A DNA stretch of 64,000 bases from Cricetomys ansorgei (GCA_026225945.1 JAMJFZ010001797.1:817001-881000); one strand, 5' to 3'. Positions 54,131 through 64,000 are shown, counted from the first letter of the stretch. Numbers and translations are program-made. Notes: generated by a model from the sequence alone, not told the origin.

Positions 54131-55926
54131 TCTGCTGAGCCCCAAGAAAGAGGCAGGTGGCCCCAAGCAAGCAGGCGTGGGCTCCTTAAGGTGGGCCTCG
54201 GGGGCAGGTTCTCTCAGGAAAAGTAGTCGTGGTCCAGGGACTAAGGGCAGCTGACCTCAGGATCCTCCCTTTGGTTTCTCAGCATGCCGCCCTCTCAAGG
54301 AAATGAACCGGGAGCCACACTTCTGCAAGGGACACTTGTCTCTGTGTCCGTGAGCCGGATCCCTGGGCTGGGTAGGGAAGAGTGGATCCCAGGCACACAG
54401 CAACAGTCGCTGAGATGGTTATAAGGAGATTAAAAACAACTGTTCCTCAGGCCATGAGCCAGAGCAGTCAGCCCAGAAACTCCAGACTCATTCAAGGTGT
54501 CAGGACTTTAAAAATCATATCTACAATAACAGTTTAGAGTCCTGGAGGCAACAGAGAAGCCACTTTCCCAGCCTGGCTGAAAGATTCCTGGAGAGCTGGC
54601 ACAGGCCACCGGGCTCTGGAGACCCAAGTTTCCCTAAGTGATCTGTAGATGTGAGGACTCTGAATCCCACTGCCAGCCACTCCTCTGTCTAGGACACGGT
54701 CTGGGTGGTCAGTGCACAGCGGGGGTGCTTAGCCCCGCTCCAGCCGCCTGCTAGGGACTTGCAGTGCTCTATGCCTGCGGTGCTCAGGGGCCCCCAAATA
54801 CGCTCTCACCATAAGAAGGGACCCTGATTGACAGAACTCAGGAAAAGCCTGCTAGCTAGAGGCAGAGCCGTGGGAAATCAAGACAGAGTCCCGAGCTCAG
54901 AGCCCCGCCTCCAGTCTTATGGATCACCTCTGCAACATGCATCATACACATACACACACATACACACGCACATATGAGCAATCTCTACAATGCTCTTCCA
55001 GGATAGGCATGCTTGACTGGCACTCCTACACAGAGAGGTTAAACAATGCACTGAAGGTCACACGGCTCATTACTGTCCAAGGCAGGTTCTGGACCTCTAT
55101 CTGGCTCCAAGGACCATGTCCTCACCCGTCACTGTGGCAGGCTAGTGTGTGCTTTTGTCATAGGGACTAAATTAGAAAGCTCGGCAAGGCTTCTGCTCAG
55201 CAGACATTCCGTGTAGTTGGCTGCTCTTATTACACTCAAAGTGTAGCTCTTTGCCGTCAAAATCAGAATGTCTCATTGTCCCAGGCTCTGGCAGCCCCTT
55301 GCACGTGGCTGGCACACAGTGGGGGTGGGCACAGTGCAGAAGTCTTTCCAGAGCTTCTGTGTAGGTGAGAGTACCCTCCTGCCCTCCCCAGGCTGCTGCC
55401 ATGGTGACCAACAGCCAGTCTTCCTCCGGCCTCTGGCTGGGCAAACTCAGCTGACTGAAGCTTGCTCTGCACTGTGATACACTCCTCAGCCTTCCTGGAA
55501 GAGTCTCAGGCAAACCTCTCCCGCTATCCCATAATGCCAGCCCTTGAGGGTTTTTCCAATCCCCGGCTTCTTCTGTCCAAACCTTCACCAAATGACTTCC
55601 TTAGAGTCACCTGAAATACTGCACCTGAAATGGTTAGCTCACACTCTCATTAGCATTTGGCTTTTTTTTTTTTTTTTTTTCCTTTTCCTGGCCTGAAAAT
55701 TCTAAAAGCCACAGTCTGTTGCAGCATCCCCAGAGACTTTCCTCAGGCGGCACAGGGAGCAGAGACCCTGTCATTGGCCTCTGTCCCTTTTCCATCCAGT
55801 GTCATCAAGCCAGCCTCCAGCCAGAGCAGTCCACGCTGAGAGGCTCCCACTGCCAGGTCCCTTCTGTTGCTGGTCTATGTCTTCCAAATTCCTTACCCCC
55901 ATCTTACCTAAAAAGTCCCCAGTGTC
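54131..55926. other. unassigned; oligo-T at 55662-55680
   Basis: No gene recognised. A 139-codon minus-strand frame at 55172-55591 overlaps other frames and shows no domain. A CA-rich patch lies near 54947-54968, and a likely MIR at 55022-55130 is listed separately. Confidence 0.5.
55022..55130 (-). mobile_element. MIR SINE remnant, antisense
   Basis: CAGAGAGGTTAAACAATGC, ACTGAAGGTCACACGGC and AAGGCAGGTTCTGGACC match the antisense MIR core (CAGAGAGGTTAAGTAACTTGCCCAAGGTCACACAGC) in order. Confidence 0.5.
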
Positions 55927-56115
55927 AAGGCTGGAGAGACGGTTCAGCAGCTAAGAGTACTTACTGTCCTCTCAGAGGACCCAAGGTCACAGGCCTCAGT
56001 TCAGTTGGCTCACAGCTGCCTATAATTCCAGCTCCAGGGACTCCTCTGGCCCGCATGGTACCTGTGTGTTCGTGACCACTCACACAAACACACACACACA
56101 CACAATTTAAAAAAT
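55927..56115 (+). mobile_element. B2 SINE
   Basis: AAGGCTGGAGAGACGGTTCAG, CAGCTAAGAGTACTTACTG, CTCAGAGGACCCAAGG, GGCTCACAGCTGCCTATAATTC and CCAGCTCCAGGGACTCC. A CA tract (56083-56104) and AATTTAAAAAATA tail close it. Confidence 0.9.
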
Positions 56116-56450
56116 AAGCTGATAGGATGAAAGTCCCCTGTAGGCTACAGGTTCTAAGCACTGCCCGGTGGCTCCCAGCCCCCAGTAAGAGATCATTTCC
56201 TACTTACTGTGGATTCAGGGTTTATCCCAGCTCTGGAAGGGCCAAGCCAGGAGGGTTCAGGATTAAGGACCTCAGAGATCCCTGGAAAGACAATTACCCA
56301 CATTTGAAGCAGGAAGCTCTGATGATGCCACCTTGTTGGACAGGAATGTCTTCTGTGTCAAACAGACATCGCCTTCAGAAGTTCTGTTTGGTCTGCTCTT
56401 GATCATAGCTGGGCTTGTGGATAGCTTCCCTTCCTTCATGAAGGGATGCT

Positions 56451-56475
56451 GAGGGGAGGGGAGGGGAGGGGAGGG
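56451..56475 (+). repeat. (GGGGA)n tract, G-quadruplex motif
   Basis: Five GGGGA units, each G run separated by single A, meet the four-run G-quadruplex rule. Confidence 0.85.
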
Positions 56476-56577
56476 TCATGAGACCCTCACTGAGTATCTA
56501 GCCATTCCCCTTAACCAGTCCTATTCAATACTGCCTTAATTGTTCATGGCCTGGGTCTTGAGGTGGGGCTAGAGTGG

Positions 56578-56780
56578 CAGCTTCTCAAGCTGTGGGTCTC
56601 AACCCTTTCACAGGGTCTAAGGCCATCTGCATGCCAGATATTGACACTGTGATTCATAACAGTAGCAAAATCACAGTTATGAAGTAGCAACAAAAATAAT
56701 GTTATGGTTGAGGGGTCACCACCACGTGAGGAGCTAACTGTGTTAGAGGGTCGCAGCGTTAGGAAGGTGGAGAAGCACTG
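56578..56780 (-). mobile_element. URR1 (rodent hAT-Charlie MITE), opposite orientation
   Basis: GTGGGTCTCAACCC, GGGTCTAAGGCCATCTGC, GTGATTCATAACAGTAGC, AAAATCACAGTTATGAAG, TATGGTTGAGGGGTCACC, AGGGTCGCAGCGTTAGG and GAAGCACTG are the reverse of the copy at 18924-19146. The CCCCAAAGGGG centre of the distal part is deleted here. GGCTAGAG near 56567 and GGCTACAG at 56781 may be a decayed 8-bp target duplication. Confidence 0.8.
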
Positions 56781-57814
56781 GGCTACAGCATAAGGGTAGG
56801 GAAGGGTTCCATGTACATGACCATAGGGAGAGTCCTCATCCATCTTGGGAGGGGGTTGGGATTTTTTTATCTTCCCCAGGGAAGGACTTTAGCAACACAT
56901 CTTCAACACAAAGAGTCAAGGGCAGCTGTGGGCTCCCTCAAACCCTCTGCAGCAAACAAAGCCAGGACACAGTTGTATCTTGTGCCCAGGTCATCCACAC
57001 TTGAGGGAGAAGCCCATGAGTCTGCAGGATCCTGGAGACTGGAAAGCACCCCACGCCCCACAGCTTGTCTCACTAAACACCACATAGACTATGTCCCAGA
57101 GCCTCGGTGGATTTAGGGTGAAGACTAGGTAACAAAAGGCCATTCCCGCCCCAAACCCTCCCAGCTGTGCAGCACAACCTGCCCTCTGTGTGTGAACAGA
57201 TGGGAGCAGGAGACGTGGACAGATGTACCTGCCCACTGCTGGGCGCTGCCAGGTTGACCCCAGGGGTGGTCAGGGCTTTTCGAGGGCTCAGAGGAGCTGA
57301 GCATCAAGCTCACCCAAAATTCAGAGTTCAAGTTCTGTCTAGCACCAACGGTGGTGTTTCCCAAGCGGAGAGTTGGCACGTCCCAGTAGGTACACAAAGT
57401 AAACACAGCTTCTGACAGTGAGAATGCGCTGCAGCTGGAGCAGAACAAGCAATTTTCTGCCGGAGAGACCAAAGGTCTGGGTGGCACGGCGTGTTCCCTT
57501 GTCTGTATGCCTGTGACTTGGGTGTGCTCAGGCAAGAAACTAGCTTGCCCTAGAGCCCGAAGGCGAAAGCCATGTCATTACAGAGTTGGTCACATCCAAG
57601 GTATACCGGTCCTTCCCGGTTCTGATCAGAGGACTGCAGGGCCATTTCAGTGGCAGGAGTCTGCGGTCCTTCCTGCTTCCCAGATCTGATGTCAGTGCAT
57701 GGTGGGAGGAGCTAAGACAGGGATGGAATTTTGACCCTGTTCCAATTCCCCCACCTTACCCACCCCCCCAGTGGTTTCTTCGGTTCTTAATCTTAATCCA
57801 TTTATTCATTCGGT
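56781..57814. other. unassigned non-coding sequence
   Basis: No gene recognised. A 136-codon minus-strand frame at 57125-57535 has no identifiable domain. Confidence 0.5.
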
Positions 57815-57945
57815 GTTTGGAGGTTCGTCAGAATCACCTGGGGAATTGAAAACAAAATGCCCAAGGCACTGGGATTCACATCAGTTGTTTTCAAATGTGT
57901 CACATGATTTCAATGTGCAAAACCAGTTGAAAACTCAGTCAGAAT
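57815..57945 (+). mobile_element. MER5A-like hAT remnant
   Basis: GGTTCGTCAGAATCACCTGG, GGAATTGAAAACAAAATGCCC, GGCACTGGGATTCACATC and the distal GATTTCAATGTGCAAAACC keep MER5A order, including the ATTCCAATGTGCAGCC segment. Confidence 0.5.
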
Positions 57946-58419
57946 GCTGTGCACACATGCGCAGTCCTGGGCATCAGACCCACAGCCTCAGGAATACACC
58001 GTCTTCCCAGCTCCTAAGAGCCACTGGTACGTACAAACCAGTTCTAAGACTCCCGTGTGCATGCAGTTTTGGCCCAGGAGATCTGTGGCAGGGCTTCAAA
58101 ATCTCCTGAGTGATGCTCTGACCCCTCAGATTAGACCTCGCACCAACACGGTGAAGGGGAATTGGTTGTGGCCCTCGCCCATGCCAGGGTGGCATGCTTA
58201 GGCCAAAAAAATGTGCACAGAAGGGCAAGAACGTGGTTTTTTTGGTTGCTGTTAACAAAAGACTGAGATCCATGCATTGGTATCTGTGTATCAGGGAAGA
58301 AAACCACTCCAGAACCTAGACTTTAGACAAACCCCCACCAGCAGCTACGCGGGGACGTTTGCAACGGACTCTCTGGAACTCTTTGATTTTTAAGTTATGT
58401 TATTATTCATCTACTTTTG
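57946..58419. other. unassigned non-coding sequence
   Basis: No gene or repeat family recognised. Confidence 0.5.
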
Positions 58420-58584
58420 TGTTTGCATGTGGGACTGGGCGGCTGCCACCACATACACGTAGAGGTCGGGGAACAGCTTTTGAGAATGGAGCCTCTCTTC
58501 CCACCACATGGGTCCCAGAGATCAAACGCGAGTCGTCAGGCTTGGCAGCAAGCGCCTTTATCCTCAGAGTCACCTCGCCAGGCC
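58420..58584 (-). mobile_element. B3 SINE, antisense
   Basis: CGTAGAGGTCGGGGAACAGC, TCTCTTCCCACCACATGGG, AGAGATCAAACGCGAGTCG, TCAGGCTTGGCAGCAAGCG and CACCTCGCCAGGCCC follow the antisense B3. It is well preserved through the tRNA-like head. Confidence 0.88.
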
Positions 58585-59134
58585 CACGATTGTTTTCAGA
58601 TGGATGATTTAAGTTTAGACTAGTTTTGGAAACCATGGATCTGGTCCAACACTGCTCCCCACACGTGCACACGGTGACAGAAGAGGAAGTTGCCGCGAGC
58701 CTGCGCAGCTCCCCTGGCGCCATTCTGATATTTTCTGAACCTGGAGTGAGAGAAAACAAAAATCCTAGCGAGTGAAAGGGCTTTGTTCAGGTCCCCGGCA
58801 CCCGAAGGGAGCAGATGCCACCGGCCAAGCTGGGACCCCGCCTATGCTTTCTTCAACTTGAGACTGAGGTAGCCAAACCCTAAAGCCAGCAGCTGAGTAT
58901 CCTGACCGCTAATTTCAAAGGTGGGTGGGCCCTGCAAGGCGGGAAGGAGATTGCATTCCGTGGTCACAGTTAGTTAGAAAAGAGCTTTGTATTGCTCCGG
59001 GGAGAGAGCCCTCCCACCTCATACCCAGGCTAGTTGCCTCCTGTGTGTGACCCCCAGAGCTCCCCACTGCCCCCCATCCCTGATCCAGCATGCTGGCCGC
59101 TTGTTACTCTGCAAAGGCTGAGTAGGTTTTTCTC
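58585..59134. other. unassigned non-coding sequence
   Basis: No gene or repeat family recognised. Confidence 0.5.
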
Positions 59135-59221
59135 TTCTCGTGATACTGTGGCTTGACCCAAGAGCCTCACATGCTAGGCAATGCTCTACCATACGGCCCC
59201 AGCCCATATGAGCCCATGTTT

Positions 59222-59225
<4 letters not shown>

Positions 59226-59264
<39 letters not shown>

Positions 59265-59279
59265 CCTCCCTCCCTCCCT
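59226..59279. repeat. (TC)n then (CCTC)n tract
   Basis: About 17 TC units pass into five CCTC units and then TTCC. This is the expanded tail side of the antisense B1 that follows. Confidence 0.97.
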
Positions 59280-59290
59280 TCCTTCCTTTC

Positions 59291-59437
59291 TTTTTTCCGA
59301 GACAGGGTTTCTCTGTTGTAACTCTGGCTGTCCTGGAACCCACTCTGTAGACCAGGCTGGCCTCGAACTCACAGAGATCCACCAGCCTCTGCCTCCCGAG
59401 TGCTGGGATTAAAAGTGTATGCCACCGCCACCCAGCT
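59291..59437 (-). mobile_element. B1 SINE, antisense, nested
   Basis: CGAGACAGGGTTTCTCTG then TTGTAACTCTGGCTGTCC, GGCCTCGAACTCACAGAG and GTGCTGGGATTAAAAG. TGTTTTCT near 59217 and TGTTTCTT near 59439 are a plausible decayed target duplication. It carries the GTTGTAAC variant. Confidence 0.96.
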
Positions 59438-59515
59438 TGTTTCTTATTTTGAGACTGGGTCTCTCACTAAGCTGCCCAGACAGACTGCCTCAGACTCCAG
59501 AGGAGCTGGGATTCC

Positions 59516-60193
59516 TTAATTCCATTGCCCATAATCCTTCACCGGTTGCTCTGTAAGGAAGCCCCGTAAACTCACTGGCTCCCCAGACAGAACTATGATG
59601 GAATCACACCTCGGTTTGCTGTTGGGACGTTAGGAAGAGGAAAAGTAGACACGGGAAGCAATTTTTAGCAACAATGTCTTCAGCTGGGTGCTCCCAGCTC
59701 TAAGCACCACATCTGGCCCCCTGTGTCCAGTGGAGAGAGAGCATCATCTAGATCTGGTTGGTACCCAATGCCCAGGCTTCATACACAAATCCTCCCACCC
59801 TGTTCTCTCCTACATGGAAGCACCATGCAGCTGAGCCGAGGGAAGCTCCCTGCGCGCACTCAACAGTGTATTCTTCTCATTAGCAACATCCCTCTTTCCA
59901 CCCCCATGCCCCGCTAAACTAGGCATGACTTTTCCACCCTAATTACATTTAATCATTCATTTGCACCAAGTGTTCACGCACACTGATTTTTAGGATCCTG
60001 TAAAATAGGCAAGAGAGCCTTCGTTTATTCCTGAAGACTGAGGTTCACAGATCACAGGCTAATCAGCCACAGTCTGGGGCTAGGAAGCCAGTTGTTGGGG
60101 TTCACATTCATCTCCCTGACTTCAGAGTACCCTTTTCTTTCCTGAAATCATATCTTTCAATATGACAACATTTTAGACACCGAGGGAAGGCTG
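59516..60193. other. unassigned non-coding sequence
   Basis: No gene recognised. A weak MIR-like stretch is listed at 59970-60095. Confidence 0.5.
59970..60095 (-). mobile_element. MIR SINE remnant, antisense
   Basis: GGATCCTGTAAAATAGGC, CCTGAAGACTGAGGTTCACAG, GGGGCTAGGAAGCCAG follow antisense MIR loosely. Low information. Confidence 0.35.
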
Positions 60194-60208
60194 TTGATTG
60201 TAATTTTT

Positions 60209-60399
60209 GTTGTTGCTGTCTTTTGTGGATGTTGTTTTGTTCTGGTTTTTGTTCTTTTCGAGACAGGGTTTCTCTGTTGTAACTCTGTGGCCGTCCTGGA
60301 GCTCACTCTGTAAAACCGACTATTCTCGAACTCACAGAGATCCGCCTGCCTCTGCCTCCCGAGTGCTGGGATCAAAGGCGTGCGCCACCCCAGCCCGAT
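60209..60399 (-). mobile_element. B1 SINE, antisense, with exact 15-bp target-site duplication
   Basis: The B1 body (60257-60396) has GAGACAGGGTTTCTCTGTTG, TAACTCTGTGGCCGTCC and GATCCGCCTGCCTCTGCC, with a T/G-rich tail complement to its left. TTGATTGTAATTTTT occurs at 60194-60208 and again at 60400-60414, a perfect 15-bp flanking direct repeat. This marks a comparatively recent insertion. It also has the GTTGTAAC variant. Confidence 0.97.
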
Positions 60400-60585
60400 T
60401 TGATTGTAATTTTTAATGAAACATTGTATGGCAAAGACAGGGTAAAGAAGATACAGCATATTGAAGTCAATTTCAACAGGTGACATTCTCACTTTCATAA
60501 TTCATTAATATGTTTATAAGTCAGTAACTAAAATGGGGACACATCATTTTCGGACGAGCCTTCTAACTACGGCTCTCTTTCCTTC

Positions 60586-60586
<1 letters not shown>

Positions 60587-60624
<38 letters not shown>
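60587..60624. repeat. (TG)n microsatellite
   Basis: About 19 uninterrupted TG units. Confidence 0.97.
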
Positions 60625-60625
<1 letters not shown>

Positions 60626-62384
60626 AGGTGCACGCACGTGTGTGTCTGTCTCTATCGGGGTTGAACGAATGCTAACTCTAGATGGGAAGGCACCAGCTAC
60701 TGTCACCAACTTCAGGCTGGACGTAGTAGCAGGCCGACGGGAGTTCCTGGCACTGCATATCTTTTGAAGCATTTACACCACCAGATTATTGCCTAAATCT
60801 TTAAAATAAACCTTTCAGTTGGGAGTAGTTTTGGAATACAGAGAGAGCCCCCAACATGAACATCTACTAACTATAATTACCATGTCAGGGAACTTCTTTA
60901 ACGATGACTTTTCCTTGTGTGTAGGTAATCACTGGGAATCCAGCCAGCTAGAGGCTTGTCTCAAGGAACTCGGATATTGGGGGTTATATCAACTCCTTCA
61001 ACGGTTTGTTTTTTCGGGGTATTTTAGGAAGGATCCAGAGACCCTGGGGACAGTATGGCCCTGGGTGACCCCCTTTGAAGTGGAGCTCTGCAACATGCCG
61101 TGTTAAGCAAGCCTGGGGTCCCTACTTTCACGGCCACACCCGCAGCATAGACTTAGATTTTGACTTAGGTTTACAGAACACATTGCTTACTTGCCTCGCT
61201 CTTTTCTGCCCTCTCTGATCTTATCCCAATAAATCCTGTTTGATGAATTCAGGCCAAGGGCATTTCTCCCCAGAGATGCGTTTCTCCTTCCTCCGGCTTG
61301 CAGCTTTTAAAGTCCTAGGCCGAACCAGGTGGTCTCAGCCAAGCCTGGAGCAGCCCGATGCCAGGCCCATGCACCCTGAATTTTTAAGCAGCCCAGCACC
61401 GACGCTGAGCCTGGGGGTCTGCCAAGGGTGCGGGGAGGAGAAAGTCTTTGAAAGCACCACGCTTAATGGGTCTGCCAAGGAGGAAGGAGGCAGCTGGAAG
61501 GGGCAGAGGAGAGGGGACACAGGCTCCAGTCAGCCCTCCAGTCCCTCATTTACCTTACACCCTCAGAGCAAGAGGCTTCGTCTTCAGAAGGGAACAGGAC
61601 ACTCCAGCATCCCATAATGACACTCGGTGCCTAAGCCCACCCACACCTGCTCTACACAGAGGTCCCAGTAAAGAGGCGCCTCCTGGGGGCACAGCTTGCC
61701 TCACAGGCATGGATGCCTTAGAAGGCAGTCTTGGAAGGCAGTAGGTATATGAAAGAACAGGGCTGGCAGCTCTATATTCCAGTCTTTCCAGAAGATTCCA
61801 CTCAAAATGAGTGATTGCTAAGCCCACTCAAAACAAACGCCCAATATTCCTTAATTAGCACAAGTGAACTTGGTGTACAATATTTACACAGTGCTATTTT
61901 TCTTTTACTTTTCCTTATTTTTGAAACAAAACAGTTGTTCATAGTGCTTAGCTTTCCTTGTACGCCCTGTTTTTTACTTGGACTGCTCCCTGGGCTTGGG
62001 GGCTTGGGGCTCTGGCTGCCAGATCTTATGCGTGAAGGAAATTTGTGTGGCTCCTCCTCAGCCCGCAAAGCTGAGGACCGATGAGGAGACTTTTCTAAAA
62101 GAGAGGAAACAAGAAGAGAGAGGTGCTGTGAACGCTCAGACACGTCAGAGGAGGAGAGGAGACAGTACAGAAAGGTTATATGTGGGGATCCAGAGAATTA
62201 TGACTAATTTTGAAAGGCAAATATATAAAAAGTTCTAGAAATGTTGGAGTGCACCGTCTCCCATTTAAATATAGCTTTGGGGAAGGTTTTTCCAAAGCCT
62301 TTGTCATAACCAGGGTGAAATAAATGGAATGTAAGAAGGGCTTGGAGCATCACAAGGCAGTAAGAAGAGGAAGACATGGTCAAA
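60625..62384. other. unassigned; AATAAA at 61228-61233
   Basis: No SINE recognised. A 95-codon plus-strand frame (60819-61106) is followed after 121 bp by a canonical AATAAA polyadenylation hexamer. The protein is not recognised, and no TATA or splice context was identified. Possible readings are chance, an unrecognised LTR or an old retrocopy. A 113-codon minus-strand frame at 61802-62143 also has no identifiable domain. Confidence 0.45.
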
Positions 62385-62592
62385 GGCCAAAGGTCAGGTG
62401 GCCTGGAGGCACAGGCCTTTCATCCTGGCTACTTGGTACTTGCGGGAGGACCACAGAATCATGTCATCCTTAGGAAAGTTACTGAGCCCTTGTCTCTAAA
62501 ATTAAAAAGTAAAATAAAGGGGTTGTGGGCAGAGCCCCACGGCAGGGTGCTTGTCTAGCACACGGGAGGCTCTACTTTAAATCCTCAGCGCA
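62385..62592 (+). mobile_element. B4-type SINE (B1-ID composite)
   Basis: An old B1-like unit (GGTCAGGTGGCCTGGAGGC, CTTTCATCCTGGCTACTTGG, CTTGTCTCTAAAATTAAAAAG) is followed at about 62518 by an ID unit (GGGTTGTGGGCAGAGCCCC, GGTGCTTGTCTAGCACACG, AATCCTCAGCG). B1 first and ID second is the sense B4 order, as at 23225-23385 in reverse. Confidence 0.6.
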
Positions 62593-62596
62593 AAAA

Positions 62597-62643
<47 letters not shown>

Positions 62644-62645
62644 AT
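62593..62645. repeat. (AAAT)n microsatellite
   Basis: About 13 AAAT units form the tail of the preceding B4/ID element, a clear case of SINE-tail expansion. Confidence 0.98.
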
Positions 62646-62664
62646 GCAAATAAAACTAAAGATA

Positions 62665-62775
62665 GGGGCTAGAGAGATGGCTCAGTAGTTGAGAGCACAC
62701 GCTGCTTTCACAAAGGACCTGAGTTCAGTTTCCTACACCCACGTCAGGCACCTCCTCTTCTGGCTTCTACAGGCA

Positions 62776-62821
<46 letters not shown>
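62665..62821 (+). mobile_element. B2 SINE with (CA)n replacing its 3' part
   Basis: TAGGGGCTAGAGAGATGGC, TCAGTAGTTGAGAGCACACG and GGACCTGAGTTCAGTTTCC give the head. GCACCTCCTCTTCTGGC, shortened, leads into 23 perfect CA units at 62776-62821. Confidence 0.9.
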
Positions 62822-62822
<1 letters not shown>

Positions 62823-62935
62823 CAGACTGCATCATGGCCATAGAATGAAACCTCCCCGTCCTGTCGTGTGAGGGAGGAACCCAGTTGCAACGCTGTCTGT
62901 GCAGATCATGACCTTGGGGTCTGGATATCTTATTT

Positions 62936-63124
62936 TCAAATTTTATTTATTTTATTATCCATGCGTGTCTATGCACAACATGCATGCCTGGTACCAGAGA
63001 AGGTCAGAAGAGGGATCTGGACCCCCTGGAACTGGAGTTACAGATGGCTGTAAGGGGCCCTGTGTGTACTGGGGATCGAACCCAGGTCCTTTGTGAGAGC
63101 AACAAGTGCTCTTAACCTCTCGCC
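62936..63124 (-). mobile_element. B2 SINE, antisense
   Basis: AGGTCAGAAGAGGGATCTGG, ACCCCCTGGAACTGGAGTTAC, TGGGGATCGAACCCAGG, GAGAGCAACAAGTGCTC and TTAACCTCTCGCCC. The AT-rich left end is the tail. Confidence 0.92.
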
Positions 63125-63867
63125 CTTTGAGGGACATTTTACATATAGACTGTAAGAGCTGTCAGTAGAGTCTGAACTTCCCAGAGGCCCCAGGCCCTGT
63201 GAGAGAGACAAAGCATCCAGGTTCAGTGTTCCGTGCCGAAGATCTCGGTAGATGAGTTATGGGACCTGCGAGCTCTTAGGCTGAGGGTAAGGCGCTGGCA
63301 AGTGCTGGTCACCACCTGCGGACGCCTTGACAGGTAAAGCCAGAGACAGAAAGTGTGCTTGCTGAGGGGCGGGGCGAGGAGTTTATGGGGGTGGAGCTTC
63401 TGTTTAGAAAGGTGAAGTGTTCACGTCCAGGATGGTGAGGTCAGCGAGGATGGTGGGGTTGGCGATGGCCGTACCCACAGCCGTAAGTGCAACTACGCTT
63501 GCCGCTTCTGCACTTCAGACGGGCGGAAATGGTAAAGTTCAGTTGTGTATATTTCAATACAGCAAATGTAAGAAATGAAGGAAGCATGTTTAGCGTTTGT
63601 GATCGGATGATGTGTTTAGTAAGATAAAATGTCCAAATGAAAATATCCGTTTAAATAGTAGCCAGAAATGGCGACAGCAATGAGTCCTCCCCAAGCTTTC
63701 CTTCACGTTTATTGATTGCTAATATAAATTCAGGACTTGAAATATTTGAGTCCTTACTCTCTACAACCATTTTATTGAACATAGGGTTTTCCAAATAATT
63801 GGAACCTATTTATACACACAATCCCAGTGCCCACGTCATTGTGGAGGTATGTTATACTTTATTTCAT
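63125..63867. other. unassigned; L1-like tail near 63518-63575
   Basis: AATGGTAAAGTTCAGTTGTG then TATATTTCAATACAGC recalls the sense tail of old L1M 3' UTRs (AAATGGTAAATTTTATGTTATGTG...). The rest is unassigned. GGATGGTGAGGTCAGC and GGATGGTGGGGTTGGC near 63430-63465 are a small imperfect tandem repeat. Confidence 0.4.
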
Positions 63868-64000
63868 TCTTTCCTACTTTGGACCTTTAGGTTTTTCCTG
63901 ATTTTCTGTGTGGCAGATACCATTAGAGCATAGATGTTACTGCGCTGGGCTTTGCCAGTCTCTGACTCTGGGGACAGAGTCACTGGGTCAAAGGACAGGC
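63868..64000 (-). mobile_element. old L1M 3' UTR fragment, antisense, cut by window end
   Basis: CTACTTTGGACCTTTAGG, TTTTTCCTGATTTTCTG and the closing GAGTCACTGGGTCAAAGGAC resemble the antisense L1 tail (GGACATTTAGGTTGTTTCC...GAATTGCTGGGTCAAAGG). It continues beyond the window. Confidence 0.45.

Larger units (their letters stand above)
59135..59515 (-). mobile_element. B4-type SINE, antisense, split by a B1
   Basis: The left piece (59135-59207) is an antisense ID unit: GCTTGACCCAAGAGCC, ACATGCTAGGCAATGCTC, TACGGCCCCAGCC. The right piece (59443-59515) is an antisense old B1 monomer: TTTTGAGACTGGGTCTC, AAGCTGCCCAGACAG, GAGGAGCTGGGATTCC. The ID-left, B1-right order on the plus strand is an antisense B4, interrupted by the younger B1 and its TC tract. 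Confidence 0.65.

Noticed and set aside
1..64000. A novel defence, biosynthetic or mobile gene system
   Set aside because: The window is rodent non-coding DNA. No gene cluster of any kind can be supported, so no such system is claimed.

Overview
This is mammalian nuclear DNA from a muroid rodent, not a microbial or viral locus. Several copies of every major rodent SINE class are present (7SL-derived B1, tRNA-derived B2, B3 and ID, and B4-type B1-ID composites). There are also rodent L1 3' UTR pieces, two copies of the rodent-restricted URR1 hAT element, long (CA)n/(TG)n arrays, and older mammal-wide fossils (MIR, MER5, L1M). The species is not resolved. Four B1 copies carry GTTGTAAC or GTAACC where the familiar mouse/rat consensus reads GTGTAGCC, which may be a lineage marker. 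Family names come from recall of consensus sequences, not from a search. No protein-coding gene, conserved exon, structural RNA gene, CRISPR array or bacterial-style operon can be supported. Every long open frame lies in a low-complexity array, inside a transposon, or in unremarkable sequence with no recognisable protein. The window reads as intergenic or deep-intronic DNA. The only protein-coding ancestry recognised is a decayed antisense fragment of an L1 ORF2 reverse transcriptase near 40.7-41.1 kb. Layout: 0-13 kb has scattered MIR, B2, B1, B3 and ID copies, short CA/TG tracts and a C/T-rich tract. 13.4-31.8 kb holds three large TG/CA arrays (13.44-13.68, 26.50-27.10 and 29.01-29.79 kb), two of them grown from the tail side of minus-strand B2 copies, plus URR1, L1 3' UTR pieces and a fresh-looking B2 with an exact 12-bp target-site duplication. 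31.9-39 kb is the most repeat-poor stretch. 39-48 kb has nested L1/B2 insertions, the L1 ORF2 fossil, a 12-copy 38/39-bp minisatellite (42.30-42.76 kb) and a 716-bp CA array (43.88-44.59 kb). 48-64 kb has an unclassified 96-bp inverted repeat flanking an old L1 tail, a second URR1, a B1 nested in a B4, and a young B1 with an exact 15-bp target-site duplication. There are no genes acting together. The interest lies in repeat biology: SINE-seeded microsatellites, higher-order duplication inside arrays, a CTCF-like motif carried by a B2, nested insertions that order events in time, and one unidentified inverted repeat. No novel molecular system was found.
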